A stretch of DNA of 64,000 bases from Desulfoferrobacter suflitae (GCF_022603395.1 NZ_JAIBKA010000006.1:1-64000), one strand, 5' to 3'. Shown: positions 8,569 to 17,760, numbered from the stretch's first letter. Notes: generated by a model from the sequence alone, not told the origin. Made by a program: numbers and translations.

Positions 8569-9540
8569 ATGAAGAACGCAACTTTGTCTACAGCGGCGGC
8601 TATTGGTTCGGTTCTCTTTATGGGCTGTTTTGCCATCTGCCTTGCCGGTCAACCTCCGGGGGCGCGGGACGCGATGCATGACCCTCTCACCACCGCTGCT
8701 GCCACAATACAGCTGGCACAATACCAGCAGCGGGAGTGGTCACAGACTCAGCAAAGACAGCAGCAGCAGGTTCAGCAACCCCAATACCAGGGGCAGAGGC
8801 AGGCACCGACCTGGCCCAGTTCGCAATATCAAGGCCAAAGCGGTCAACAACAATACCAGCAGCCCCAATATCAGGGGCAGCAGCAACAGGTTCAGCCGAC
8901 CCAGTATCAGGGGCAGAGCGGCCAGCAGCAATGGCAGCCCCCCGCCAAAGGAGAGTCGGTAGACTACCCCAAGCAGCAGGGACAGCAGCAGTGGCAGCCC
9001 CCCGTCAAAGGGCAGTCCGTCGAACAGCAGAAGCACATGGGGCAACACCAGCAAACCCAGGGACAATCCCAGTGGCAGCCGCCCCCCAAGGGACAGGCGG
9101 TAGATTACCCCAAGCAGCAGGGACAGCAGCAGTGGCAGGGAACCAGGCAGCATGGACAGAGCGGCCAGCAGCAGTGGCAGCCCCCCGCCAAAGGGCAGTC
9201 CGTCGAACAGCAGAAACACATGGGGCAACACCAGCAAACCCAGGGACAATCCCAGTGGCAGCCGCCCCCCAAGGGACAGGCGGTAGATTACCCCAAGCAG
9301 CAGGGACAGCAGCAGTGGCAGGGAACCAGGCAGCATGGACAGAGCGGCCAGCAGCAGTGGCAGCCCCCCGCCAAAGGGCAGTCCGTCGAACAGCAGAAAC
9401 ACATGGGGCAACAGCGCCAACCCCAGGGACAATCCCAGTGGCAGCCGCCCCCCAAGGGGCAGGCGGTAGATTACCCCAAGCAGCAGGGGCAGCAGCAAAT
9501 GCAGCAGCAACAGCAGAAGATGGCGCCACGTAAGTACTAG
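8569..9540 (+). CDS. Secreted Gln/Pro/Lys-rich tandem-repeat protein
   Basis: 323 aa. The signal peptide is about residues 1-26, ending near CLAGQ. The mature protein is low-complexity: roughly a third Gln, with Pro, Lys, Trp and Tyr at regular positions. From about residue 118 a 61-residue unit repeats nearly three times; each unit contains QWQPPAKGQSVEQQ and QWQPPPKGQAVDYPKQQ. No known domain. The ATG at 8569 has AAAGGGGG 5 bases upstream and precedes the signal peptide; the longer frame from 8512 lacks this. The many exposed Gln and Lys residues, next to a predicted transglutaminase, suggest a cross-linkable matrix or appendage protein. That role is inference; an adhesive or amyloid-like function is also possible. 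Confidence 0.7.
   Translation: MKNATLSTAAAIGSVLFMGCFAICLAGQPPGARDAMHDPLTTAAATIQLAQYQQREWSQTQQRQQQQVQQPQYQGQRQAPTWPSSQYQGQSGQQQYQQPQYQGQQQQVQPTQYQGQSGQQQWQPPAKGESVDYPKQQGQQQWQPPVKGQSVEQQKHMGQHQQTQGQSQWQPPPKGQAVDYPKQQGQQQWQGTRQHGQSGQQQWQPPAKGQSVEQQKHMGQHQQTQGQSQWQPPPKGQAVDYPKQQGQQQWQGTRQHGQSGQQQWQPPAKGQSVEQQKHMGQQRQPQGQSQWQPPPKGQAVDYPKQQGQQQMQQQQQKMAPRKY
8921..9520 (+). repeat. 183-base tandem coding repeat, about 2.9 copies
   Basis: Equivalent points fall at 9013, 9196 and 9379, a period of exactly 183 bases (61 codons). Copies differ at only a few positions, and a shortened unit precedes them from about 8921. In-frame periodicity keeps the Gln-rich reading frame and also creates long spurious open frames on the opposite strand. 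Confidence 0.9.
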
Positions 9541-9826
9541 CCATGACGTATGCGGGCTCCGGCGACCCGAATCGGGCAACACGACCATCGTCAGGCCAGC
9601 GCAAGCGGCCGGCATCCAGACGACCCTCGTCAACCACTGGATGCCGGCCGCCGCAGCGATGTTTCGTCGGCATGACGCGCATGGCACGGTTCGGCACCAA
9701 TCCGCAAATTCGGCCGGCAGAGAGACTTTTGGAATTGCCGCATAATTAAAACATATCGGATCATTGGTTTTTGAATTGCCATATCGGCAAAGTTTGATGC
9801 TAACGGCTAGAAAGGGAAGAGGAGTG

Positions 9827-10600
9827 ATGAGCACGAACCGATTTAAACTCCGGACCATCCGACGAAACACTATGATCACCGCCTGCCTGCTCGTATCATG
9901 CCTGTTCGCCTGGGGATGCGCCACCATGCCCAACCAGCCGACCGCCAAAGTCACCCATGGGGAGGGACAGTCCCTGGTGAATGTGCAGCTCGAAAGGTAC
10001 AACGGGCCAAAGGCGAGAGTCGCCGTGGGCGACTTCCAGGTGAAGGCGGCGGGGGCCACCATGGCCATAGGAGACGGACTGAGAGAAATGCTCGTGACCG
10101 GCTTGTTCAACACCAATCGCTTCATCGTGCTGGAACGGGCGGCCATTCAAGACGTCATGCTGGAGCAGGACATGGGTGCCAGCGGCCGTGTGAAGCCCGG
10201 GACGGCGGCACCCATCGGCCAGATTGAGGGGGCTGAGCTCCTCATCTACGGCGTGGTTTCCGAGTTTGAAGCCAACGCCTCGGGCGGCGGAATCAACCTG
10301 GGATTCTCCGCAATTCCCCTGGGCCTGGGAGGTGGGGCCAGGAACGCGCATATGGCCATCGATCTCAGGGTAGTGGATACCGCCACCGGGCGTATACTGA
10401 CCGCTTCCAGGGTCGAGGGGAAGGCGACCGACTATTCGGCCAACCTGGAAACCCTGATCGACGGGGGCGGCATCGGCATGCCCGTTTCCCTGGGCGCCTA
10501 TTCCAACACTCCGATGGAAAAGGCCATCCGTGTGTGCATCGATCGGGCGGTCCAGGATTTGTGCTACAAGACCCCCACCCAGTACTTTCACTACCAGTAA
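9827..10600 (+). CDS. CsgG-family lipoprotein
   Basis: 257 aa. The signal segment ends in FAWGC, a lipobox, so the protein should be an outer-membrane lipoprotein. The mature part follows the CsgG/HfaB pattern: RVAVGDFQV, a MLVTGLFNTNRFIVLER segment, GAELLIYGVVSEFE, and DLRVVDTATGRIL near the end. CsgG proteins form outer-membrane channels for curli subunits or act as assembly factors. Related CsgG-domain lipoproteins of anaerobes are less well defined. I chose the ATG at 9827 because GGAAGAGGAG sits just upstream; the frame from 9764 adds residues without a signal peptide. It follows the Gln-rich repeat protein, which makes it a candidate exporter or anchor for that protein (inference). Confidence 0.8.
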   Translation: MSTNRFKLRTIRRNTMITACLLVSCLFAWGCATMPNQPTAKVTHGEGQSLVNVQLERYNGPKARVAVGDFQVKAAGATMAIGDGLREMLVTGLFNTNRFIVLERAAIQDVMLEQDMGASGRVKPGTAAPIGQIEGAELLIYGVVSEFEANASGGGINLGFSAIPLGLGGGARNAHMAIDLRVVDTATGRILTASRVEGKATDYSANLETLIDGGGIGMPVSLGAYSNTPMEKAIRVCIDRAVQDLCYKTPTQYFHYQ

Positions 10601-10681
10601 GATGAACCGTCGGTCGTCCGAATCCAGGAGCGTGTTGCCGACCGCCCGCGACCGGTACAACCCTTGAGCAAGCGTTCACCG

Positions 10682-10758
10682 CAAAGGCGCAAAAGATTCA
10701 AAAACACCCAAAGAGCCCTCCCCGAAGGATACAACCCTGGTGTTCCTTGCGCCTTTGG
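10682..10758. repeat. Long-spaced inverted repeat
   Basis: GCAAAGGCGCAA near 10682-10693 is the inverse of TTGCGCCTTTGG at 10747-10758. The arms are about 53 bases apart and sit just downstream of the CsgG-like gene. The motif is of the type found in many bacterial intergenic repeats. No clear poly-T follows. Confidence 0.5.
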
Positions 10759-10870
10759 GGTTCTTAACAGGCTGTATGGGGAACGGTTGCCGGTATCCGT
10801 CCGGTCAACGCTGGAGCCCTTGAATTACACCGGTTAAGCATTAGCTGTTGCATTGTTTGCAGGCCCTGTT

Positions 10871-10908
10871 GATGGGTTTCGTCACGCTTGGGCGTGACTT
10901 CACCCATC
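10871..10908 (+). repeat. Dispersed palindromic repeat, copy 3 (short form)
   Basis: GATGGGTTTCGTCACGC then CGTGACTTCACCCATC form a hairpin related to copy 2. The left arm seen in copies 1 and 2 is missing. The right flank CCTACGGCATTACGGCAC resembles that of the copy near 17596-17640. Confidence 0.65.
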
Positions 10909-10947
10909 CTACGGCATTACGGCACTGCCCGTAACCACTTTGATGTA

Positions 10948-10993
10948 GTGACTGCGGGCAGGGAAATGCATGTTTCTTTCCTTAACAAGTATA
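10948..10993 (+). promoter_or_regulatory. Upstream element shared with 8491-8535
   Basis: Second copy of the GTG-x-CTGCGGGCA ... TGTTTCTTTC ... TAACAAGTATA element. It ends in GTATAATAT, which includes a perfect TATAAT at 10990-10995, so it may hold a promoter for the small exported-protein gene at 11151. No good -35 is seen at the right spacing. Confidence 0.5.
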
Positions 10994-11150
10994 ATATCTT
11001 GGGCTCCGGCGGTGACCCTGGACCCTGACCTGTGATTCGCCGAGGACTGGAACCGATCCGTGGATTCGCCAACTTCGTGTGCCATTCAGGCATCAGCGCG
11101 CAAGCTCGCTGGGACGTGCGCTTGAGCGGCAAACCTGCAGAGAGGAAGCT

Positions 11151-11498
11151 ATGATGGGAGTCAATTTGACCAGGGTGTGGCTGATTTTCCTGATGACCGT
11201 AACATTGTACCCGCTGTCCACCGGGGCGCTTGAAGACTCTGCAGCGTGGGCACAGCAAAGCCCGCCCACGAGCATCGCACCTGATATCTACGACCGCCTG
11301 GTGGATAGGGAGATGAGAAGAAACATGGAGGTCCAGAACCGCACCCAAACCGATGTCGAACGCTCGTGGGCGGGTTACTGGGACCGATGGAATGCGCCTT
11401 ATCCGCTTCCACTCTATTCGCCCTGGCCGGCTTTTGGCCCCTGCCCTTCCGGCTCGTGCGACGATTCGAGGAAAAATCATAACCGCAGGCACAAATAA
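11151..11498 (+). CDS. Small exported protein of unknown function
   Basis: 115 aa. The signal peptide is about residues 1-32 (hydrophobic core VWLIFLMTVTLYPL, Ala-rich end). The mature 80 residues contain an acidic/basic helical segment, a Trp/Tyr/Pro-rich stretch, a CPSGSC Cys pair and a basic tail. No family recognised. AGAGAGGAAG lies 2-10 bases before the ATG at 11151, which fixes the start; the frame opens at 11079 but without a better site. It shares an upstream element with the Gln-rich repeat gene, hinting at co-regulation with the exported-protein cluster. Confidence 0.6.
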   Translation: MMGVNLTRVWLIFLMTVTLYPLSTGALEDSAAWAQQSPPTSIAPDIYDRLVDREMRRNMEVQNRTQTDVERSWAGYWDRWNAPYPLPLYSPWPAFGPCPSGSCDDSRKNHNRRHK

Positions 11499-12073
11499 AT
11501 CCGGACCTGTTGTGGATCAGCGGGTTGCCACCTTTCCCCAATGATCCTTTCCAGGAATTCAGTAATCGGCCGCCACATCTTTTGCCCCTGCATGCAGACG
11601 CATCACCTTGCGCACAAACAAGTCGTATGCCCAAACATTGACCCGCCCATGGAGGGCACAGGGTCTGCTTCCCGTGCTTTGGACAGGTCACGTTGGGCAG
11701 AGCCGCCCTCGGGCAGGTTCGCATCGAACAGGTGTCCAGGTGGCGCCAGGCAACGGTTTCTCTGTACTCCGAAACCTGAACGGGGACTCCGCCGCTCACT
11801 GCGCGCGGCAACACTGCTGGTTTTTTCTGGAGCAATCGGGACAAGATGCCGATCATTTTAATGAAACCATCCAGTTTTTGTGTTGGGTTTCGCTGCGCTC
11901 AACCCAACCTGCGGTGGCTACGGTGGCGCCTTGGGTTGGGTTGCGTCGCGGGCGTGACGAAACGCGACATATGGAATATATTTTGTGGTGGTAAAGTTCA
12001 TGCTGAACCGTTATGCAATAGGGATCGCCATTGTCGTCTGGTTTAAAGCATTACGGGATAGGAGGAGGTTTAC
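11499..12073. other. 575-base intergenic region, no gene seen
   Basis: Open frames here lack ribosome sites and family resemblance. Two repeat-like palindromes occur at 11881-11965. The last 15 bases carry the strong ribosome site of the cupin gene. Confidence 0.55.
11881..11965 (+). repeat. Dispersed palindromic repeat, copy 4 (two half units)
   Basis: TGTTGGGTTTCGCTGCGCTC followed by AACCCAACCT forms one hairpin (11881-11910). A second related unit, TTGGGTTGGGTTGCGTCGCG then GGCGTGACGAAAC, spans 11931-11965. They look like fused or rearranged units of the same family. Confidence 0.6.
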
Positions 12074-12349
12074 ATGTCACAAATCAATGTCATTCGCAAA
12101 CCGAGTGAAGAGGAGCTGAAGCGGCTGGGCGTCCGCGACTGGCCCATCTGGACCAAGGAAGTCTCGGAATTCCCATGGCACTACGCCGATCCGGAAACCT
12201 GCTTTTTCCTCGAGGGGGATGTGCTGGTGACGCCCGACGACGGGGAACCGGTGGAAGTCGGCAAAGGAGATCTGGTGAGCTTTCCCAAGGGCCTGTCGTG
12301 CACCTGGAAAGTGCGCAAGGATGTGAAGAAACATTACCGGTTTGGCTAA
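12074..12349 (+). CDS. Cupin_3 domain protein
   Basis: 91 aa, a single small cupin barrel of the ureidoglycine-aminohydrolase type (Cupin_3). Key blocks are FFLEGDVLVTPDDGEPV, then GDLVSFPKGLSCTW and a final K-x-HYRFG. Members bind a small ligand or metal, and function is usually unassigned. A strong GGAGGAGG lies 6 bases before the ATG. The gene is 11 bases upstream of manA and probably co-transcribed with it, which may suggest a sugar-related role, but nothing in the sequence proves that. Confidence 0.8.
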   Translation: MSQINVIRKPSEEELKRLGVRDWPIWTKEVSEFPWHYADPETCFFLEGDVLVTPDDGEPVEVGKGDLVSFPKGLSCTWKVRKDVKKHYRFG

Positions 12350-12360
12350 ACTCAGAGATC

Positions 12361-13572
12361 ATGAAATTGACCATCTCCCGCCTGAAGAATCCAGTGCAGG
12401 AATACGCCTGGGGGTCGAGAACGGCCATTTCCCGGCTGCTTGGCGAACCTTGCCCGAGCGCAAGCCCGCAGGCCGAGCTGTGGATAGGGGCACATCCCAA
12501 GGCTCCCTCCCTGGTTCGCCGGGAGGAGCGTTGGATTCCGCTGCCCGACTGGATTGAGGCTGCGCCCCAAGCAATTCTTGGCGATCAGGTGGCCAAGCGC
12601 TTTTCCAACGAACTGCCCTTTCTTCTGAAGGTTTTGGCGGCGGAGAAGCCTTTGTCAATTCAGGCCCATCCCAACCTGGAGCAGGCCAGGGCAGGCTATG
12701 CCCTGGAAAATTTAATGGGAATCCCACTCGATGCAGCCCACCGCAATTACCGTGACGACAATCACAAACCCGAACTGATATGCGCTCTGACGCCCTTTTG
12801 GGCACTCATGGGCTTTCGCGGAGTCGAACAGATCGCTGGTTTGGTGGAGGCAATCCATAACCCTCAACTCACCGAAGTGAGCCGCTGTTTGCACGATGAC
12901 TCGCGCGCCTCTGCACTGCAGCGCTTCTTTTCCGCCCTGATGGAGATGGACAGGGAGCGGCAGAGGCGGCTGGTGCCGGGGGTGATGCGCTGCATTGACC
13001 AGATCAGCGATAATGAAACGATCTTCCACTGGATGAGGGAGCTCAATCGCAACTATCCCGCGGATATCGGAGTGCTGTCACCTCTGTTTCTCAACCTGAT
13101 TCGGCTGCAGCCGGGGGAAGCCCTGTACATTCCGGCAGGGGTGCTGCATTCTTACCTCCATGGGGTGGGAATCGAATTGATGGCCAACTCGGACAACGTC
13201 CTGCGGGGCGGGTTGACGCCCAAGCACGTGGATGTGGCCGAGTTGGCAAAATCCCTGCACTTTAAGGAAGTGCCGGCCGATCCGGTGGCCCCCAAAATGA
13301 TTTCGCCGCAGGAATCGTGTTATTTCACGCCCGCTGAAGAATTTATCCTGTCGGTCATTCGCCTCGACCGGCAGCACTCCTATGAGAGCCGACAGAAAGG
13401 AAGTGTGGAAATTCTAATGTGTACCGAGGGGCAGGCGCGTATTTCGGGCAGCGATGATGGCGAGGTCGTGGATTTGAGTCAGGGAGGTTGCGTCATTGTA
13501 CCGGGCGCACTGAGCCATTACTCCCTGGTGGGGCAGGGAACTCTTTTCAAGGCTTCGGTGCCGCTGCCATAA
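12361..13572 (+). CDS. manA: Mannose-6-phosphate isomerase, class I
   Basis: 403 aa, full length for the type I zinc enzyme that interconverts mannose-6-phosphate and fructose-6-phosphate. Visible marks are QEYAWGSR at the N-terminus, AELWIGAHP, the zinc-site blocks SIQAHPN and DDNHKPE, and YIPAGVLHSYLHG with SDNVLRGGLTPKHVDV. The start is the ATG after the cupin stop; the frame extends further upstream only by overlapping the cupin gene. It would feed GDP-mannose synthesis for surface polysaccharide. Family assignment is secure. Confidence 0.95.
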   Translation: MKLTISRLKNPVQEYAWGSRTAISRLLGEPCPSASPQAELWIGAHPKAPSLVRREERWIPLPDWIEAAPQAILGDQVAKRFSNELPFLLKVLAAEKPLSIQAHPNLEQARAGYALENLMGIPLDAAHRNYRDDNHKPELICALTPFWALMGFRGVEQIAGLVEAIHNPQLTEVSRCLHDDSRASALQRFFSALMEMDRERQRRLVPGVMRCIDQISDNETIFHWMRELNRNYPADIGVLSPLFLNLIRLQPGEALYIPAGVLHSYLHGVGIELMANSDNVLRGGLTPKHVDVAELAKSLHFKEVPADPVAPKMISPQESCYFTPAEEFILSVIRLDRQHSYESRQKGSVEILMCTEGQARISGSDDGEVVDLSQGGCVIVPGALSHYSLVGQGTLFKASVPLP

Positions 13573-13589
13573 ACAACGGCATTGGCCGA

Positions 13590-13787
13590 TTATTCCAACG
13601 AAACCCGTTCGTAACGGGCTTTCCTGCGCAGTTCCTGAACCCATTGATGCAGACCGTGGACCTCCTTCCAGCCGAACTGCTCCATGCCTTTTGCCTGTTT
13701 TTCAACGTATTCGGCAAAATCACGCAGGTTGGAGGAGGAACTCATTGTCACGATGCCGGCGTGGTAGCGCGGATTTTTGTCAGCCAT
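13590..13787 (-). CDS. Small conserved-looking protein of unknown function
   Basis: 65 aa, no membrane segment. It contains YHAGIVTMSSSSNLRDFAEYVEKQ and a helical, basic C-terminus. A GGGGAG ribosome site is 8 bases before the ATG, and it converges on manA with a 17-base gap, so it looks like a real gene. The charged amphipathic helices could mediate protein or nucleic-acid contact. No function is proposed. Confidence 0.6.
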   Translation of the reverse strand: MADKNPRYHAGIVTMSSSSNLRDFAEYVEKQAKGMEQFGWKEVHGLHQWVQELRRKARYERVSLE

Positions 13788-14373
13788 AATCTGAAACTCC
13801 CCAGATATAAATTATCCCCTCTTGAACCCCGGCCCAAAATAACGCTCCTGTCTTGGCCCATGCGCCTGCTGAATGTCCGGCCCGCGTGCGTTGCCCAGCG
13901 GCCGGCCATCCGGCTCGGTCATCCTCAACATGCGCACCCGGCGGTGTGGTGCCTCGCCCGGCATGCGCCATGCTTGTTAGCGTCACTATACGACACTTTA
14001 TTTTGTTATCCAAACTAAATTTTAACACCAATCGTTCCTGCGGAAATTTGGCAGCCCAATGATCCGCAGGTCGGGGTGCGACCGGAGGGAGCTTCCCGAT
14101 AAAACGCTTTTGTCAGGGAGTGCTGCACACACCCTGACCTGCCGAGGAGAGCCCTGACCGAGATGCCTTGACCCAGCGAGATGCGTGTGCACATTCCAAG
14201 AGAGTCTGCAAATTTCTGCAGGAACAATTGGGGCAGGCACTCCGTAAACCATGGGAACGATGACCCATTATTATTAAGATTGGCCCAACCATTGACCTTC
14301 GTGTTAAATGATGCGGCGGGGGTCGACATGTATGCCGGCCGCCAATTCTCATGAGGGAGATGACCCATTCGCC
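13788..14373. other. 586-base intergenic region, no gene seen
   Basis: Divergent spacer between the small minus-strand gene and uvrB. Short frames have no ribosome site. A LexA-type box upstream of uvrB was looked for but not clearly found. Confidence 0.5.
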
Positions 14374-16377
14374 ATGAATTCGTTTCAGATCAGCAGCGAG
14401 TTTGAACCCACGGGGGACCAGCCGCGCGCCATCGAGCAGCTCATTGCAGGTTTGGACGCACACTGCAAAGAACAGATCCTGCTGGGCGTAACGGGCTCCG
14501 GCAAAACCTTCAGCATGGCCCATGTGATTGCCGGAACACAAAAACCGACCCTTGTCATCGCTCCCAACAAAACCCTTGCAGCGCAGCTTTACGGCGAGTT
14601 CAAAGGGTTTTTTCCGAACAATGCCGTGGAGTATTTCGTGTCCTATTACGATTACTATCAACCTGAAGCCTACGTGCCGCAAACCGACACCTACATCGCC
14701 AAAGACGCCTCCATCAACGACACCATCGATAAAATGCGCCATTCGGCCACACGCTCCCTGCTGGAACGGCGCGACGTGATCATCGTGGCCAGCGTCTCGT
14801 GCATTTACGGTTTGGGCTCCCCGGAAACCTACCAGGAAATGCTGCTCGAGCTCAAAACCGGTATGGAAGTTCCGCGCGAACAGGTTTTGCGCAAACTGGT
14901 GGAAATTCAATACGAACGCAACGACGTCGATTTTCACCGGGGCGTTTTTCGGGCCAGAGGCGATGTGCTGGAAATTTTCCCCGCATGGGAAGAGGATCGT
15001 GCTCTGCGGGTGGAGTTTTTCGGCGACGAACTGGACAGCATCAAAGAAGTGGACCCTCTCACCGGGAGGACCCTGCGAACGCTGGACAGCATCGCCATCT
15101 ATCCGGGCACCCATTACGTCACCACCCGAGGCAATCTCGAGAGGGCCATCGAGGCCATAAAGGCGGAGCTTTCCATGGCCCTCGAGACTTTTCATCAGGA
15201 GGGCAGGCTGCTGGAAGCACAGCGCATTGAAGAACGCACCCGGTTTGATTTGGAAATGCTTTTGGAGCTCGGCTACTGTAGTGGAATCGAAAATTATTCC
15301 AGGCACCTGGACAACAGGAGGGCGGGTGAGCCGCCGGCCACTCTGATCGACTATTTTCCGGACGACTGGCTGCTGTTCATTGACGAAAGCCACATCACCG
15401 TCCCTCAGCTGCGCGGCATGTATCGCGGGGACCGCTCGCGCAAAGAGACTCTGGTGCGCTACGGATTTCGCCTGCCTTCGGCTCTGGACAACCGCCCCCT
15501 CTCCTTTGACGAATTCGAGCGCAAGGTCAACCAGGTGATCTATGTGTCGGCGACCCCGGGGCCTTATGAAATGAGCCGCTGCGCCGGCCGTGTGGTGGAA
15601 CAGATCATCCGCCCGACCGGCCTGATCGATCCCCGGATCGAAGTCCGACCCGCCGACTTCCAGGTGGACAACCTGCTGGCAGAGATAAGAAAGCGAGTGG
15701 GAGCGGGCCAGCGGGTCCTGGTCACCACCCTGACCAAGCGCATGGCCGAGGATTTGACCGAATACCTGACCGATCTGGATATCCGCGTGCGCTATATGCA
15801 TTCGGATGTCGACACCATCGAGCGCATCGAGCTGGTGCGGGATTTGCGCCTGGGAGTGTATGACGTCCTGGTGGGAATCAATCTGCTGCGGGAAGGCCTG
15901 GACATCCCGGAAGTCTCCCTGGTGGCCGTTCTGGACGCAGACAACGAGGGCTTTCTGCGCTCCGACCGCTCTCTCATTCAAACCGCGGGACGCGCCGCCA
16001 GAAACCTTGAGGGGCTGGTGATTCTGTACGCCAACAGAGTGACCGACTCCATGCAGCGAGCCATCAGCGAAACGCAGCGCCGGCGCCGGATTCAGCTTGC
16101 CTACAACCGGGAGCACGGCATCGAGCCGCGCACCATCCAGAAGAAAATTGCGGATATCCTGGCCGAATACAAAACCGATGCGGCGGGTCCCGCGGATTTT
16201 GTCCAGGAACCTCAAGCGCTGTTTGAAATCTCAGCGGACCTCGATTTGGATCAAGCCATCAGGAAACTTGAAAAAGCCATGAAGGAAGCAGCCGCTCAGC
16301 TGCAATTCGAAAAAGCCGCCGGCATAAGGGACCAAATCAAACATCTCAGGCAGCAACAGCTGTTAACCGGAACTTGA
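14374..16377 (+). CDS. uvrB: UvrABC excinuclease subunit B
   Basis: 667 aa, full length. It binds damaged DNA after UvrA loading and hands it to UvrC in nucleotide excision repair. Walker A GVTGSGKT is at 38-45. The beta-hairpin [12 protein letters not shown], helicase motifs IDESH and SATPGPYE, and the [14 protein letters not shown] block are all present. A UVR domain lies at the C-terminus (about 625-660). The start at 14374 gives the conserved N-terminus F[15 protein letters not shown]; a GAGGGAG lies 15 bases upstream. Longer frames from 14308 or 14332 are possible but atypical. Neighbouring genes are unrelated to repair. Confidence 0.97.
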   Translation: MNSFQISSEFEPTGDQPRAIEQLIAGLDAHCKEQILLGVTGSGKTFSMAHVIAGTQKPTLVIAPNKTLAAQLYGEFKGFFPNNAVEYFVSYYDYYQPEAYVPQTDTYIAKDASINDTIDKMRHSATRSLLERRDVIIVASVSCIYGLGSPETYQEMLLELKTGMEVPREQVLRKLVEIQYERNDVDFHRGVFRARGDVLEIFPAWEEDRALRVEFFGDELDSIKEVDPLTGRTLRTLDSIAIYPGTHYVTTRGNLERAIEAIKAELSMALETFHQEGRLLEAQRIEERTRFDLEMLLELGYCSGIENYSRHLDNRRAGEPPATLIDYFPDDWLLFIDESHITVPQLRGMYRGDRSRKETLVRYGFRLPSALDNRPLSFDEFERKVNQVIYVSATPGPYEMSRCAGRVVEQIIRPTGLIDPRIEVRPADFQVDNLLAEIRKRVGAGQRVLVTTLTKRMAEDLTEYLTDLDIRVRYMHSDVDTIERIELVRDLRLGVYDVLVGINLLREGLDIPEVSLVAVLDADNEGFLRSDRSLIQTAGRAARNLEGLVILYANRVTDSMQRAISETQRRRRIQLAYNREHGIEPRTIQKKIADILAEYKTDAAGPADFVQEPQALFEISADLDLDQAIRKLEKAMKEAAAQLQFEKAAGIRDQIKHLRQQQLLTGT

Positions 16378-16471
16378 TATCAGACGAAACCCAACCTTCT
16401 ACAGCCTTGCATTGCGGACAGTCCAGTGCGTGGCGCGGTACTGAGCCGGGGTCATGGGCCGATGCCGCCTG

Positions 16472-17410
16472 TCAGCAGGCCAGCGTTCCAAACCGGGCTT
16501 CATAGCGTTGGCAGAAGTCCGTCCATTCCAGGCGGTGTTCCTGAGTGCCGTAGTGCTCGACGGCATAGGTTGCCGCAACACTGCCCATCTGGCAGCATGT
16601 CGGCCAATCCATGCCCAGCCTCCAGCCCTTCAGCAAACCCGCTCGGTAAGCATCCCCGGCTCCTGTCGGATCGCACACCTCCTTGACCGGAACAGCCGGA
16701 ATCAGCACCTTGTCTCCCTGAATATCCAGCACGCTCCCATGCGGTCCCCGGGTGGTAATCACCACCTGCACATGCTTGTACATGGAAGCCATGGACCAGC
16801 CTGTCATCTGCAGAAACAGCGACAGCTCGTAATCGTTGGAGATGAAGCAAAGGGCCCCGGCGACGGCTGCCCGCAACTCGTCGCCCTGCCAGATGTTGAG
16901 GCTTTGGCCGGGATCAAAAATAAAAGGGGTCTGCCGGCGCCGTGCGCGCTCGGCAAAATGGGCCATATCCGTCTTGTTGCCGGGGGCAATCAACACCACG
17001 GCGTCATTTTGCCCCCCGTCCAGGGCGGGCAGATCGGCCTCGTGCGCCATGGCCCCCGGATTGAACGCGGTGATCTGATTGTCGTCCAAATCGGTGGTGA
17101 TGTACGCTCCGGCCGTGACCACTCCGGGAATGCGCTTGATCCACCTGGTCGGCAGCTGGTTTTGGTTCAGCCAGGTCTCGTAGTGCTCAAAATCATCTCC
17201 GGCTGTGGCGACGATAAACGGCTTTTCACCGAGGGCTCCCAGGGTGTAGGCGATATTGCCGGCGGTTCCGCCGAACTTTTCCACGAGAGCATTGATGTTA
17301 AAGCAAACATTGAGCACATGAATTTTATCGGGTAGAATGTGATCGGCAAAATGACCTGGAAAATCCATGATGCGATCGTAGGCCAGAGATCCTGAAATGT
17401 AGATATCCAT
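16472..17410 (-). CDS. PfkB-family carbohydrate/nucleoside kinase
   Basis: 312 aa ribokinase fold. The N-terminal glycine motif GGTAGNIAYTLGALG (about 47-61) and the C-terminal PfkB signature DPTGAGDAYRAG (247-258, catalytic Asp253) are intact. The family phosphorylates sugars or nucleosides such as adenosine or ribose; substrate cannot be read from the sequence. MDIYISGSLAYDRIMDFPG is typical of a subgroup often annotated as adenosine-kinase-like. It converges on uvrB. There is a good start at ATG 17410. Confidence 0.85.
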   Translation of the reverse strand: MDIYISGSLAYDRIMDFPGHFADHILPDKIHVLNVCFNINALVEKFGGTAGNIAYTLGALGEKPFIVATAGDDFEHYETWLNQNQLPTRWIKRIPGVVTAGAYITTDLDDNQITAFNPGAMAHEADLPALDGGQNDAVVLIAPGNKTDMAHFAERARRRQTPFIFDPGQSLNIWQGDELRAAVAGALCFISNDYELSLFLQMTGWSMASMYKHVQVVITTRGPHGSVLDIQGDKVLIPAVPVKEVCDPTGAGDAYRAGLLKGWRLGMDWPTCCQMGSVAATYAVEHYGTQEHRLEWTDFCQRYEARFGTLAC

Positions 17411-17760
17411 CGAGTTCAGATCGCTCCTGATTCGTCTTGGGTTGAGGGTTTAAGCCGCCATGGACCGGTCATGGAACTGACTACGGCTCCAGCCGATAGC
17501 GTGTCCAAAATGCAGCGCACCTGCGACGGTGCAGGTCGGGTGGAGTCACGCGTACCGCCTGACAGTACCCAGCAAAGGTTGTTGCCGGCCCAGCCCATGT
17601 CGGGTTTCATCACGCGTACCGTGTGACTCTGCCCAACCTACGGAATTCGGCCACTTGATTGTGTGGTGCCGTACTGTGCCTTGTGCCATCGGCACACTGA
17701 AGTGTAATTGTCTATACCCGAAAACAGCGCCGCTAGCAAAGCCAAAAAAGGATAGACGCC
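17411..17760. other. 350-base intergenic region with repeat copy 5
   Basis: Divergent region between the PfkB kinase and an exported protein. It holds two related palindromes (about 17532-17570 and 17596-17640) of the dispersed family and no supported gene. Confidence 0.55.
17532..17640 (+). repeat. Dispersed palindromic repeat, copy 5 (tandem pair)
   Basis: GGTCGGGTGGAGTCACGCG and GTCGGGTTTCATCACGCG are two units about 60 bases apart. The second closes with GTGTGACTCTGCCCAAC. The right flank CCTACGGAATTCGGCCAC matches that of copy 3. Confidence 0.6.

Larger units (their letters stand above)
10601..11150. other. 550-base intergenic region with repeats and shared upstream element
   Basis: No gene supported. 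It contains an inverted repeat (10682-10758), a short REP-like palindrome (10871-10908) and the element shared with 8491-8535 (10948-10993). Confidence 0.6.

Noticed and set aside
9010-9520. Regular repeats that could be taken for a CRISPR array
   Set aside because: Period is 183 bases, in frame and coding; no short repeats with unique spacers and no cas genes.
8740-10146. 468-codon open frame on the minus strand, Leu-rich
   Set aside because: It is the antisense of the in-frame Gln-rich repeats and part of the CsgG-like gene; CAG and related codons read as Leu codons in reverse. No start signal or family.
14113-16215. 700-codon minus-strand frame opposite uvrB
   Set aside because: Antisense shadow of a secure uvrB gene; no recognisable domains.
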